DNA from: G965279335 sp965279285
GTDB taxonomy: Bacteria > Pseudomonadota > Gammaproteobacteria > DSM-16500
Length of the DNA: 64,000 nucleotides
Assembly (NCBI GenBank): GCA_965279285.1
Contig: OZ257148.1
Span: 2,170,001 to 2,234,000 of the forward strand
Direction: 5' to 3'
A model generated the notes under the pieces. That model was not told where the DNA came from. It saw only the letters and a program-made list of their open reading frames with translations, and made no database searches. Made by a program: the position numbers and the translations under genes. Positions 37,421-46,552 of this stretch are shown here, in pieces (positions within the stretch are counted from its first letter, which is position 1; each line of letters begins with the position of its first letter).

Positions 37421-38680
37421 TTATTTCATGTGATTGATAACTGCACCACCAAAGGCAGAACAGCTTAATAACTTAGCATCGCTCATTAAGCGCTCAAAAT
37501 CATAAGTTACCGTCTTCGCTAAAATTGCGCCATCCATGCCTTTTATGATCAAATCTGCAGCTTCCTTCCACCCCATATAACGCAGCATCATTTCAGCTGA
37601 CAAGATCAAAGATCCAGGGTTCACCTTATCTTGTCCCGCGTACTTAGGCGCTGTACCATGGGTTGCTTCAAACATCGCGACGGTATCGCTTAAATTAGCT
37701 CCTGGGGCAATACCTATACCACCTACCTGCGCAGCTAAGGCATCCGAAATATAATCACCATTTAAATTTAACGTTGCAACAACACTATACTCAGCTGGTC
37801 GTAACAATATCTGTTGCAAAAAAGCATCCGCTATCACATCTTTAATCACAATATCTTTTCCGGTCACAGGATTTTTAATGACTTGCCAAGGACCCCCATC
37901 CAGTAACTTTGCACCAAATTCTTTTGTTGCAACTTCATAACCCCAATCCCGAAAAGCGCCTTCGGTAAATTTCATAATATTACCTTTATGCACCAAGGTC
38001 ACCGAATCACGCTGGTTATCAATGGCATATTGAATCGCTTTTCTCACTAAACGATAGGTTCCTTCTTTAGACACAGGTTTAATGCCAATTCCACAATGAT
38101 CAGGAAAACGAATTTTTTTAACTTGCATCTCATGCTGTAGAAAGTGAATGACTTTTTTTGCTTCTGGACTATCAGCAGCCCATTCGATGCCCGCGTAAAT
38201 ATCTTCTGAATTTTCGCGAAAAATCACCATATTCGTTAACCAAGGCTCTTTCACTGGACTAGGAACACCATTGAAATAACGCACCGGACGTAAACAAACA
38301 TATAAATCCAAATTTTGCCGTAAAGTCACATTTAAAGAACGTATACCACCGCCTACAGGTGTCGTTAATGGGCCTTTAATTGAAACAACATACTCTTTAA
38401 CCGCCGCTAATGTTTCATCAGGCAACCACGTGTCTTTACCATAAACTGTCGTTGCTTTTTCACCCGCATAAACTTCCATCCAGTGAATTTGACGTTTACC
38501 GTGATACGCTTTTTCTACAGCAGCATCAACAACTTTGCGCATGACAGGAGTAATATCAATGCCAGTCCCGTCACCCTCAATATAGGGAATAATGGGCTGC
38601 TCTGGAGTATTAAGTGAACAATCTTTATTTACGGTAATTTTTTGGCCACCGGTGGGGACCTGGATATGTTGATATGACAT
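37421..38680 (-). CDS. icd: Isocitrate dehydrogenase (NADP type)
   Basis: Icd oxidises isocitrate to 2-oxoglutarate in the TCA cycle. The 419-residue protein is of the Escherichia coli Icd type: PIIPYIEGDGTGIDITPVM near residue 30, the substrate loop SLNVTLRQNLDLYVCLRPVR near 113, RENSEDIYAGIEW near 153, KGNIMKFTEGAFRDWGY near 230 and GDYISDALAAQVGGIG near 305. GGAG precedes the ATG. Coenzyme choice is inferred from family length and has not been read from specific residues. Confidence 0.94.
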   Translation of the reverse strand: MSYQHIQVPTGGQKITVNKDCSLNTPEQPIIPYIEGDGTGIDITPVMRKVVDAAVEKAYHGKRQIHWMEVYAGEKATTVYGKDTWLPDETLAAVKEYVVSIKGPLTTPVGGGIRSLNVTLRQNLDLYVCLRPVRYFNGVPSPVKEPWLTNMVIFRENSEDIYAGIEWAADSPEAKKVIHFLQHEMQVKKIRFPDHCGIGIKPVSKEGTYRLVRKAIQYAIDNQRDSVTLVHKGNIMKFTEGAFRDWGYEVATKEFGAKLLDGGPWQVIKNPVTGKDIVIKDVIADAFLQQILLRPAEYSVVATLNLNGDYISDALAAQVGGIGIAPGANLSDTVAMFEATHGTAPKYAGQDKVNPGSLILSAEMMLRYMGWKEAADLIIKGMDGAILAKTVTYDFERLMSDAKLLSCSAFGGAVINHMK

Positions 38681-38720
38681 GAAAATACTCCTTTTACAGC
38701 GTTTTATTATGGCTATAATG

Positions 38721-38846
38721 GTAACTATTCAGCAGGCAGAGTTGGTGGGCACGCTACGCTTTGCCCACCCTACATTTTTTATAATTTATTTTTGTAGGGT
38801 GGGCAAAGCGTAGCGTGCCCACCAACTCTGCCTGCTGAATAGTTAC
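38721..38846. repeat. Family A palindromic element (R12), near-perfect
   Basis: GTAACTATTCAGCAGGCAGA to TCTGCCTGCTGAATAGTTAC. Both arms carry a shared variant (CAGGCAGAG/CTCTGCCTG and CGCTACG/CGTAGCG). It fills the divergent icd-mnmA space. Confidence 0.93.
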
Positions 38847-38923
38847 CTATAATTGCAATCCCAACATCGATATACTACTATCGAGCAGTTTCATAATAAC
38901 GAATTTTTGAGCCAAGTAAATAA

Positions 38924-40009
38924 ATGAATACAATCATAACGACAGCTACTCCCAAACGCATTTTTGTCGGTATGTCAGGCGGTGTGGATTCTTCAGTTGC
39001 AGCTTTTTTACTAAAAGAAGCAGGACACCACATTGAAGGCGTATTTATGAAAAATTGGGAAGAAGATGATACGGATGACTATTGTCCTGTCACTAATGAT
39101 ATGGCTGATGCACAAGCTGTTTGCGATAAATTGCAAATTGAGTTACACCGCGTCAACTTTGCCGCGGAATATTGGGAACGTGTATTTGTTGACTTCCTAC
39201 ATGAATATAACGCAGGCCGCACACCCAATCCCGATATTATTTGCAACAAAGAAATTAAATTTAAAGCCTTCTTGCATTACGCTAAACAACGCGGTGCCGA
39301 TTTTATTGCGACCGGGCATTATGCACGTATTCATCATTTACAGCTATTAAAAGGCATCGACACACAAAAAGATCAAAGTTATTTTCTTTATACTTTATCG
39401 CAAGAACAACTCGCACAGAGTTTATTTCCTGTCGGCGAACTTAATAAACCTGATGTCCGACGCATTGCCGAAAAAATTGGTCTAACTAATCATGCAAAAA
39501 AAGATAGCACCGGCATTTGCTTTATTGGTGAACGCAAATTTAAAACTTTTTTAAGTGATTATGTCAAAGCGCAAGCGGGCGAAATCAAAACCATAACAGG
39601 AGAAGCGATTGGTGAACATGATGGCCTCATGTTTTATACCTTAGGACAACGACAAGGATTAAAAATTGGCGGCATAAAAAATGCGCCTGAACAACCCTGG
39701 TATGTTGTTGCTAAAAACATTGCTGAAAATAGCTTAATTGTCGCTCAAGGACATAACCACCCCGCTTTATTTAAAGCAGAATTACTTGCAACTCAAGTTC
39801 ATTGGATTAATGGCTTACCGGCAAAATTTCCATTTCAAGCAACAGCAAAAACTCGCTACCGTCAAACAGATCAAGCGTGTATCATCGAAGCCATTGATCC
39901 ATTACAATATAAAATAATATTTGATCAACCACAGCGCGCCATCACCCCAGGACAATCCGTCGTATTTTATCAAGGCGAAGTTTGTTTAGGCGGCGGCATC
40001 ATTAATTAA
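38924..40009 (+). CDS. mnmA: tRNA 2-thiouridylase MnmA
   Basis: MnmA inserts sulfur at U34 of tRNA-Lys, -Glu and -Gln. The 361-residue protein has the PP-loop GMSGGVDSSVAAFLL near residue 17, the first catalytic Cys in NPDIICNKEIKFKAF near 105 and the second in STGICFIGERKFKTFL near 200. The mnmA-hflD-purB order matches Escherichia coli, and hflD starts 14 bp after the stop. Confidence 0.95.
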   Translation: MNTIITTATPKRIFVGMSGGVDSSVAAFLLKEAGHHIEGVFMKNWEEDDTDDYCPVTNDMADAQAVCDKLQIELHRVNFAAEYWERVFVDFLHEYNAGRTPNPDIICNKEIKFKAFLHYAKQRGADFIATGHYARIHHLQLLKGIDTQKDQSYFLYTLSQEQLAQSLFPVGELNKPDVRRIAEKIGLTNHAKKDSTGICFIGERKFKTFLSDYVKAQAGEIKTITGEAIGEHDGLMFYTLGQRQGLKIGGIKNAPEQPWYVVAKNIAENSLIVAQGHNHPALFKAELLATQVHWINGLPAKFPFQATAKTRYRQTDQACIIEAIDPLQYKIIFDQPQRAITPGQSVVFYQGEVCLGGGIIN

Positions 40010-40023
40010 CTGAGGCTATAACA

Positions 40024-40647
40024 GTGCAAGATAAGCTATATAACACCACTATTGCCCTTGCCGGAATGGCACAAGCAGCCTCCTTAGCTAGCGAACTCGC
40101 ACAAACCGGTAAAACAGATGAAGCAGCATTTAACTGTAGTATCAATAGCATTTTTCAACTCGATACAAAAGATACTCTCTCTGTTTATGGTAATCTTGCC
40201 AACATTAAACTTGGCTTAGAACAACTGATTAAGCTTTGTGATCGACAAGCAAAAACAAGTCGCAGCATTATGGCTTACATCATGTCACTTATTCAGTTAC
40301 AAAATAAAATTACACGCTCACCTAAACTACGCGATATGTTAAAACAACGACTCACACAAACAAAAAAACAAGTCGATTATTTTTCTTTAACACATCCCAC
40401 TGTCATCGCCAATTTAGCTGACATTTATCTACAAACCATCAGCACATTTAAAATTCGCATTATGATTTGGGGTAATCCTCGCGTATTAAACACGCCCGAC
40501 TCGATCGAAAAAATTCGCGCTTTATTATTAGCAGGTGTTCGTTCTGCAGCACTGTGGAGACAAGCACGCGGCTCGCGCTTACAATTACTTTTTGCACGAG
40601 CAAAAATTAAAACTATGGCAGAAAACATTTTAAAGGAAATGATATGA
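40024..40647 (+). CDS. hflD: High frequency lysogenization protein HflD homolog
   Basis: The 207-residue helical, peripheral membrane protein is named for phage lambda CII control in Escherichia coli; its cellular role is unclear. ALAGMAQAASLASELAQTGK near residue 12, VYGNLANIKLGLEQLIKL near 58 and the C-terminal RALLLAGVRSAALWRQARGSR near 165 fit HflD. The start is GTG 40024. It overlaps purB by 4 nt. Confidence 0.9.
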   Translation: MQDKLYNTTIALAGMAQAASLASELAQTGKTDEAAFNCSINSIFQLDTKDTLSVYGNLANIKLGLEQLIKLCDRQAKTSRSIMAYIMSLIQLQNKITRSPKLRDMLKQRLTQTKKQVDYFSLTHPTVIANLADIYLQTISTFKIRIMIWGNPRVLNTPDSIEKIRALLLAGVRSAALWRQARGSRLQLLFARAKIKTMAENILKEMI

Positions 40648-42011
40648 GCACAGCATCCTTAATGGCAATCTCCCCTCTTGAAGGAAGATATCTCAATAAA
40701 GTCGACAAATTACGCCCTATTTTTAGTGAATTTGGTTTAATGAAATTTCGCGTGCTCGTAGAAATTCGATGGTTACAAACACTTGCAGCACAGCCCAGCT
40801 TAACTGAATGTCCTCCATTAAGCTCTCAAGCAAATGATATTTTAAATTCTATTATTAATAATTTTTCTGAAAAAGATGCCTTACGCATCAAAGAAATTGA
40901 ACATAAAATTAATCATGATGTAAAAGCAGTAGAATATTTTATTAAAGAATGTATCTCCCACAACGTAGAGCTCGCAGCAATCAGTGAGTTTATTCATTTT
41001 GGCTGCACGTCAGAAGACATTAATAATCTCTCGTATGCATTAATGTTAAGTACCGCGCGGCAACAATGTATTTTACCGCAAATTAATGAGATTGTTGATT
41101 TACTAAAAGGTTTAAGCCACGAATATGCAAATCAAGCCATGCTTGCGCGCACTCACGGCCAACCCGCAACACCCACCACCGTCGGCAAAGAAATGGCGAA
41201 TGTCGTCAGCCGTATTCAACGACAAATAGAACAAATTATTAATACACCGATTTTAGGTAAAATGAATGGTGCTTCAGGTAATTATAATGCACTCGTAACA
41301 ACATACCCCGACTTAGATTGGCAACAAATCAGCAAAAACTTTGTCACACACTTAGGCTTGACGTGGAATGCGTATACAACGCAAATTGAGCCACATGATT
41401 ATATGGCAGAATTATTCTCTGCTATCATACGCACAAATACTATTTTAATTGATTTTAATCGTGATATGTGGGGATATATTTCATTGCATTATTTTCAGCA
41501 AAGTACGCTGAGCAATGAAGTAGGTTCTTCGACTATGCCTCACAAAGTTAATCCGATTGATTTTGAGAATGCTGAAGGCAACTTAGGCATAGCGAATGCC
41601 TTATTTGATCATATGACAATAAAACTACCTATTTCACGCTGGCAAAGAGATTTATCAGATTCAACCGTCTTAAGAAATATCGGTGTCGCTTTTGCGCATA
41701 GTATTCTAGCGTATCAATCAACTTGCAAAGGGTTGCTAAAAGTATCACCCAACATTAATGTCATTGAAGCCGACCTCGATCAACATTGGGAAATTCTTGC
41801 TGAGCCCATTCAAACAGTCATGCGTCGCTATCGTATTGAACAACCGTATGAAAAATTAAAAACGTTTACGCGCGGACATACGATCACTAAAGAATTATTA
41901 CATCAATTTATTGCTGGATTAGCGCTAAGTGATGAAGTGAAACAACAACTTTATCAACTGACACCGAGTAATTATTTAGGTTATGCGCATTTGTTGGCGA
42001 AAGGGGTGTAG
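40644..42011 (+). CDS. purB: Adenylosuccinate lyase
   Basis: PurB acts twice in purine synthesis, releasing fumarate from SAICAR and adenylosuccinate. The 455-residue protein has LMAISPLEGRYLNKVDKLRP near the N-terminus, FIHFGCTSEDINNLSYAL near 116, TRARTHGQ-like LARTHGQPATPTTVGKE near 167 and the family signature STMPHKVNPIDFENAEGN near 295. AAAGGA precedes the ATG, which overlaps the hflD stop. Confidence 0.95.
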   Translation: MSTASLMAISPLEGRYLNKVDKLRPIFSEFGLMKFRVLVEIRWLQTLAAQPSLTECPPLSSQANDILNSIINNFSEKDALRIKEIEHKINHDVKAVEYFIKECISHNVELAAISEFIHFGCTSEDINNLSYALMLSTARQQCILPQINEIVDLLKGLSHEYANQAMLARTHGQPATPTTVGKEMANVVSRIQRQIEQIINTPILGKMNGASGNYNALVTTYPDLDWQQISKNFVTHLGLTWNAYTTQIEPHDYMAELFSAIIRTNTILIDFNRDMWGYISLHYFQQSTLSNEVGSSTMPHKVNPIDFENAEGNLGIANALFDHMTIKLPISRWQRDLSDSTVLRNIGVAFAHSILAYQSTCKGLLKVSPNINVIEADLDQHWEILAEPIQTVMRRYRIEQPYEKLKTFTRGHTITKELLHQFIAGLALSDEVKQQLYQLTPSNYLGYAHLLAKGV

Positions 42012-42122
42012 TGAGTTTGAACGGTGGGCACGCTGCGCTTTGCCCACCCTACATTTTTTTAAATTTTTGTAGGGTGGGCAAAGCGCAGCGTGCCCACCAA
42101 ACTCTTTGGCTGCTGAATAATG
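42012..42122. repeat. Family A element (R13)
   Basis: Inverted REP-like arms around an AT loop. The right end reads GGCTGCTGAATAATGGC, close to the shared terminus. The left begins GTTTGAACGGTGGGC, matching the stem extension in R8 and R10. It lies between convergent purB and the next gene. Confidence 0.88.
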
Positions 42123-42132
42123 GCAGCAATCA

Positions 42133-43425
42133 CTAACCTAATGCTCTAGCCTTTGCTTTAGGTGCAGGTGTATGTTTGTGATCCTTACCCGTTAAAGCAG
42201 AATCTACAAACATTGCCATTGCAGTTCTATGAAAAAGTTTTTTAGGAGCAGATGTTCCACTAACCGCTGTTGATACTGGCGCAGGAGAAGATGACTGCAT
42301 TGAACCAAGAACAGCTACCGGTGGTGGCGCTGCTCCTGTTAGTACATCATCGCCTTGCTTAACACTCTTAGCTGGCTCTAATTGCTTATCTTGTAGAAAA
42401 AGAATCTGGCGCAAATTTTTATTATTAACAATCAACGATAAATTATGCGCCTGACTAAGTCTAAGAGTAGGTAAAAGCGCAGCAATCATTACGACAGGTG
42501 CTTGAGAATCTAGAACAAATTTATGAAATTCCTGATTATCACGATGAGCATAATAAATATCAATTAAATCAGCTGGCGGTAATAAATGACTGAGACGAGA
42601 AGTCATAATAATTTTTGCGGCTGCTAAACTACTTTCACCCGATAATCTTAAAAACTTTAGATTAATGTTTTCTGAATTTGTGTCTTTCAATTCATCAGCT
42701 GCTTTAGCATATTCTATATACGTATCATGAGTTAATGGATCAATTGACAAAATATCAATAGGTAATGCAGGTGGTTTACTACGATTCTGTTTTATAGGTT
42801 GCTTTTGTTGTGAAGCTTTATCTTGAATTTCAAAAATAACCTGCAAATTTAAACTGTTGTGAAATTTACCGATATTGCTAGGATCCCTGCGCCAAATCCC
42901 AAGTAATGAGGCCTCAGGGTAAAATTGCCAATAAGAGGTTCCAGCAAATTCATGAAACCCACGATTTCTTCGATGTGCATAATAAATATCAAGTAAACAC
43001 GCTGGCGTTAATAACTTACAAAGGCGCGATGTCATGATTTTTTTTGCCACATCTAAATCATTTTCACCGGCTAGTTTTAAAAATTCTGGCTTAATTTTAT
43101 TTGGCTCACTTTTTCTCACCTTATAAGCCTTTTCACAATATAATTTATATGTCTCTTGAGTCGGCTGCGTTGCTAAAAAATCAGGAACTGGTGTTTGCGC
43201 TAATAACGCTTGATACTCGGGTAAAAATAATAATTCATTTGAAAGTCTAGTATAAGGAACCTTATTATAATAACGCAGGTATTTCATTCTTGCTTTCTCG
43301 TGCTCTACAGATGAATACTTCTCTTTATCCTCTAGTTGTACGTTTAATTTATCAATTGCTGCTTTAATCTCTTGGAAACTATAAGGGTTACTTTTTTGGT
43401 CACGCTGATTATTATTATGAAACAT
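42133..43425 (-). CDS. Hypothetical protein with tandem duplicated module
   Basis: The 430-residue protein contains two copies of a module of about 120 residues (roughly 85-215 and 230-350). Matching blocks are KIMTSRLCKLLTPACLLDIY against KIIMTSRLSHLLPPADLIDI, YYAHRRNRGFHEF against YYAHRDNQEFHKF, and NLQVIFEIQDK against NLRQILFLQDK. The tail (from about 365) is Ala/Pro/Ser-rich and basic, like an unfolded C-terminus. GAGG lies before the ATG. No known family is recognised. Composition and context make it a candidate effector. Confidence 0.72.
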   Translation of the reverse strand: MFHNNNQRDQKSNPYSFQEIKAAIDKLNVQLEDKEKYSSVEHEKARMKYLRYYNKVPYTRLSNELLFLPEYQALLAQTPVPDFLATQPTQETYKLYCEKAYKVRKSEPNKIKPEFLKLAGENDLDVAKKIMTSRLCKLLTPACLLDIYYAHRRNRGFHEFAGTSYWQFYPEASLLGIWRRDPSNIGKFHNSLNLQVIFEIQDKASQQKQPIKQNRSKPPALPIDILSIDPLTHDTYIEYAKAADELKDTNSENINLKFLRLSGESSLAAAKIIMTSRLSHLLPPADLIDIYYAHRDNQEFHKFVLDSQAPVVMIAALLPTLRLSQAHNLSLIVNNKNLRQILFLQDKQLEPAKSVKQGDDVLTGAAPPPVAVLGSMQSSSPAPVSTAVSGTSAPKKLFHRTAMAMFVDSALTGKDHKHTPAPKAKARALG

Positions 43426-43589
43426 ATTTTCCTCGTTATTTATATTATATGAACCGTTATATTACAATAAAAGCTCATTAAACCAAATAGTTTTCAATTC
43501 GATAGGCTTATTTTTTATCTCGTTGATTTTACAAACATTACCTAAATGCCAGCCAAAGCCACGAGCTAAATTATCCTTAGCCAATTTAA

Positions 43590-43618
43590 ATTGCCATTTG
43601 GTATGCTATAATGGCAAT
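43590..43618 (+). promoter_or_regulatory. Promoter with palindromic operator of the vapBC-type pair
   Basis: ATTGCCAT (43590-43597) and ATGGCAAT (43611-43618) form a perfect 8-bp inverted repeat around a TATAAT -10 box (43607-43612). TTTAAA at 43585 could be a -35 with 16-bp spacing. The layout suits autorepression by the AbrB-type antitoxin. Confidence 0.6.
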
Positions 43619-43648
43619 ATATAATATGATTTTATCGGAGCAAATCCA

Positions 43649-43903
43649 ATGGAAACACAAATTGATAAATTTGGCAGAATCGTCATTCCTAAAAGCGTTC
43701 GTGACCATTTAGGGCTAAAAACAGGCTCTGTGCTCTATATTGAAGAACATAATCTTAACATTATATTAAAAGTCGCTGAACGCGCATCAGCAATTAAAAT
43801 CAAAGGAGGCATTGCAATTTATATGGGGCAAGCCATCGATGATATTGAATCTGCCATGGATGATGAACGAAACAATAGGCTTGATAAGTTAGGAGAAACA
43901 TAA
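43649..43903 (+). CDS. AbrB-type antitoxin (VapB-like)
   Basis: The 84-residue protein opens with the swapped-hairpin AbrB/MazE DNA-binding motif (DKFGRIVIPKSVRDHLGLKT, residues 6-25). It continues with an acidic C-terminal tail (IDDIESAMDDERNNR) that would wrap the toxin. It ends 3 bp before the PIN-domain gene. Binding to the upstream palindrome is inferred. Confidence 0.88.
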   Translation: METQIDKFGRIVIPKSVRDHLGLKTGSVLYIEEHNLNIILKVAERASAIKIKGGIAIYMGQAIDDIESAMDDERNNRLDKLGET

Positions 43904-43906
43904 AAA

Positions 43907-44341
43907 ATGCGCATATTATTTGACACATCTGTTTTGATCGCGGGTTTTGTCGCATCTCATCCTAGACATCACACCGCGCTTTCTTGGTTACAACGTGCAA
44001 AAAATAAGGAATTCACTTTTATTGTTTCTGGACACTCTCTTGCTGAATGTTTCGCCGTTTTAACTAGATTGCCCCTGAGCCCAAGAATTTCTCCCGATAC
44101 TGCTTCCTATTTATTAAGAGAAAATATAGAAAAATTAGCTGAAATTAGCTCTCTTTCTACAAGAGATTATTTATTAGTAATAAAACATATGACTGAGCTA
44201 GGGCTCTCTGGCGGTCTAATTTATGATGCTATCACTGTACAATCGGCAAAAAAAGCTAAAGCTAATAAAATCATTACTTTCAATACCAAAGATTTTATAC
44301 GTTTATGCCCTGAGAATCCTTCGTGGATATTAAATCCGTAA
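43907..44341 (+). CDS. PIN-domain ribonuclease toxin (VapC-like)
   Basis: This 144-residue PIN-domain protein has the acidic active-site residues: Asp in MRILFDTSVLIAGF (residue 6), Glu in HSLAECFAVL (near 47), Asp in LIYDAITVQSA (near 105) and Asp in TFNTKDF (near 126). VapC enzymes cut specific RNAs, often tRNAs; the target here is unknown. It is translationally linked to the antitoxin gene, forming a type II toxin-antitoxin pair. Confidence 0.88.
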   Translation: MRILFDTSVLIAGFVASHPRHHTALSWLQRAKNKEFTFIVSGHSLAECFAVLTRLPLSPRISPDTASYLLRENIEKLAEISSLSTRDYLLVIKHMTELGLSGGLIYDAITVQSAKKAKANKIITFNTKDFIRLCPENPSWILNP

Positions 44342-44472
44342 TCAATTTACTCTACACGCTCCCTGACTGTCGCGGCTCGGTAATAATACTAAACTCTAGC
44401 TATTCTAAACCATCCTGATTATACTAAATTGTTGCGATACTACAGATTAATAAAGGATTTTGAGGGTATATC

Positions 44473-45438
44473 ATGACGATATCATTTTACCAGCGACAGG
44501 TAAAAAAAGTGATTGCTTGGCTTACAAAAGAACCACCCCCTAAAGAAGTTCCGCCTTGTGATTTTAATCGCCTAAAATATGAAATTCGCCCAGGAGATGT
44601 CCTATTAGTTGAAGGACAAAGTCGCGTTAGTCGAATTATTCGCACGATTACTCAAAGCCCTTGGACCCACACAGCCTTATATGTGGGTCGCTTACACGAC
44701 ATTGAAGACCATAACTTACGCAAAGCAGTTGCCCTGCGCATGAAAAAACGTGAAAACGTGCGTGTCGTCATTGAAGGACTATTAGGACAAGGCATGGTGG
44801 TCACGCCTCTTAGTGATTACCGTCATCATCATATTCGCATTTGTCGCCCTATTGGGCTTGCTCCAACAGATGCAGAAACAGTTATTTCTTTCGCTATTAA
44901 ATCGCTAGGAAAAAATTATAATGTTCGGCAATTAATGGACTTAGCACGCTTTTTTTTACCTTGGTCGCTTTTACCAAGAAGATGGGGCTCTAGTCTGTTT
45001 AAAACCCCTTCTGGCGAGCCAGAAAGCGGTGTTTGTTCTACCATGATTGCTGAAGCATTTCATTCTGTGCATTTTCCCATTTTGCCAACTCTTCAAGGTG
45101 ATGATAATCAGGGCGTTGAATTAGTTCAACGTAATCCACATTTATTTATTCCCAGTGATTTTGATTATTCACCTTATTTTGAAATTATTAAATATCCTTT
45201 TTTTAATCCTGAACAACCCACACCTTATTATCGCCGTCTACCTTGGAGTCGAGACAGTGTCTTGTATCATGATAACGGTGTTATTACAGACTCCGCTAAA
45301 ATACCTGCTGTTGCTCAACCTAAAAAAACTGTTACTTTTTTAAGTAATTTAATTTCCAACAAAAATAAATTTAAAAAATCTTCTATTATTATTGAACCGG
45401 CAAAAAAAGAAACTGAAGAAGATAAGGATGATTCATGA
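44473..45438 (+). CDS. Permuted NlpC/P60-like (YiiX/YebB-type) hydrolase
   Basis: The 321-residue protein has the circularly permuted papain-like order. RPGDVLLVEGQSRVSRIIRT near residue 40 is followed by the His motif SPWTHTALYVG near 64, VIEGLLGQGMV near 100 and then the Cys in GVCSTMIAEAFHSVHFPILP near 195. Such proteins cleave amide or thioester/lipid acyl bonds. There is no signal peptide, and a charged Lys/Glu-rich C-terminal tail extends beyond the domain. Its last bases overlap the next gene by 4 nt, so the two are coupled. Confidence 0.75.
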   Translation: MTISFYQRQVKKVIAWLTKEPPPKEVPPCDFNRLKYEIRPGDVLLVEGQSRVSRIIRTITQSPWTHTALYVGRLHDIEDHNLRKAVALRMKKRENVRVVIEGLLGQGMVVTPLSDYRHHHIRICRPIGLAPTDAETVISFAIKSLGKNYNVRQLMDLARFFLPWSLLPRRWGSSLFKTPSGEPESGVCSTMIAEAFHSVHFPILPTLQGDDNQGVELVQRNPHLFIPSDFDYSPYFEIIKYPFFNPEQPTPYYRRLPWSRDSVLYHDNGVITDSAKIPAVAQPKKTVTFLSNLISNKNKFKKSSIIIEPAKKETEEDKDDS

Positions 45439-45935
45439 AAAAAATATTCTTAACAACGACACTGACATTTTTATGCAGCCAAACTTTTGCCATGTTTTGC
45501 CCTAATGGTTTTAATAGCATGAATGTCGGCGATACTGTTGACAAAGTAACAAGCTCATGTGGCATGCCAGATAGCATTGAAACTACAAAAACAGCACCTG
45601 ATCAACCACAACAATGGGATTATTTTTTGCAGCCCAACTCAAGCAATCCAACATCATTAAAAATGACCGTCGCATTTAACGCACAAAAAAAAGTAGTTAA
45701 TATCAGTGTGAGTGGTACTAGCGTAATGACAACGCCGATGTGTGGCAGTGGTAATGCCTTTAAACTGGGCGACAAAGCTGAAGACGTTAAAAAAGCATGT
45801 GGCGAACCCTCATTCATTAGTAAATCAAACTCTGCTGGTGCGGGGCCCGAGATAGAAACAACTACATTTATTTATAACACCACTCCCGTCACGCATTTAA
45901 TTTTCCAACAAGGAAAACTAAAAGAGCGAGACTAA
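45435..45935 (+). CDS. Secreted DUF2845-like protein
   Basis: The 166-residue precursor has a signal peptide (KKIFLTTTLTFLCSQTFA). Two related units follow, each of the form LxxGDxxxxVxxxCGxP: NVGDTVDKVTSSCGMPD near residue 32 and KLGDKAEDVKKACGEPS near 117. This matches the DUF2845 pattern, which resembles SmpA/BamE-like folds. Probably periplasmic. It overlaps the hydrolase gene upstream and is convergent with the chagasin-like gene, 1 bp away. Confidence 0.75.
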   Translation: MKKIFLTTTLTFLCSQTFAMFCPNGFNSMNVGDTVDKVTSSCGMPDSIETTKTAPDQPQQWDYFLQPNSSNPTSLKMTVAFNAQKKVVNISVSGTSVMTTPMCGSGNAFKLGDKAEDVKKACGEPSFISKSNSAGAGPEIETTTFIYNTTPVTHLIFQQGKLKERD

Positions 45936-45936
45936 A

Positions 45937-46380
45937 TTAATTTTTAGGCTCACTAGCAGGGAAAATAGTAGTGTTAGAACGTGCACTTATGTTCACCTTA
46001 AATTCTAGCGGCTTCTCTTGATCAGCAGCATCCCACCCACGAATATAAACAAATTGCAGGGTTGTTTGTTGAGGAACAACAAAACCGGTAGGTTTAACTT
46101 TAAAACGCCATAACTCATAACCTGGAGCACCCATGGCTTGAGTAGACACGGGTGGCTGAAAACTTTGCCCGACAGGAACAATTAAATTTTCATCATAATG
46201 ACTTAAAAACCAAGAAAATCCAGTGCTTGGATTAGATTTAAGCTTAATAACAAATTCGGGCTGTTCTGAAACAACAATAACCGTAGGTTTATCTTCAGAA
46301 TAAACTCGCGCATTATCCAAAGCAAAAACAGGGATATTTATGAATAAACTTATCATAATTAAATATTTTATTAAGTTCAT
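45937..46380 (-). CDS. Chagasin-like cysteine-protease inhibitor (I42 type)
   Basis: The 147-residue secreted protein has a signal peptide (NLIKYLIMISLFINIPVFA) and all three loops of chagasin: NPSTGFSW near residue 45, GAPGYELWRF near 82 and RGWD near 112. Chagasins plug papain-type proteases with these loops. ATG 46380 is preferred because GAGGTG lies just upstream; ATG 46392 is also in frame. It may guard against host or self cysteine proteases, and the neighbouring papain-like gene invites comparison, but no link is shown. Confidence 0.82.
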   Translation of the reverse strand: MNLIKYLIMISLFINIPVFALDNARVYSEDKPTVIVVSEQPEFVIKLKSNPSTGFSWFLSHYDENLIVPVGQSFQPPVSTQAMGAPGYELWRFKVKPTGFVVPQQTTLQFVYIRGWDAADQEKPLEFKVNISARSNTTIFPASEPKN

Positions 46381-46407
46381 AGAGCACCTCATGACTGAAT
46401 TTTAACC

Positions 46408-46552
46408 GTAACTACTTAGCAGCCAAGGTTGGTGGGCACGCTGCACTTTGCCCACCCTACTAGATGCTAGCTAGAAGCACGCTGGCATGACAAGATTTCG
46501 TAGGGTAGGCAAAGCGCAGCATGCCCACCAACCTTGGCTACTGAATAGTTAC
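46408..46552. repeat. Family A element (R14) with nested family C hairpin, overlapping a stop codon
   Basis: GTAACTACTTAGCAGCCAAGG to CCTTGGCTACTGAATAGTTAC. Inverted REP-like arms enclose a family C hairpin at 46463-46491. On the minus strand the terminal GTAA gives the lpxK stop (46549-46551). Confidence 0.9.
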
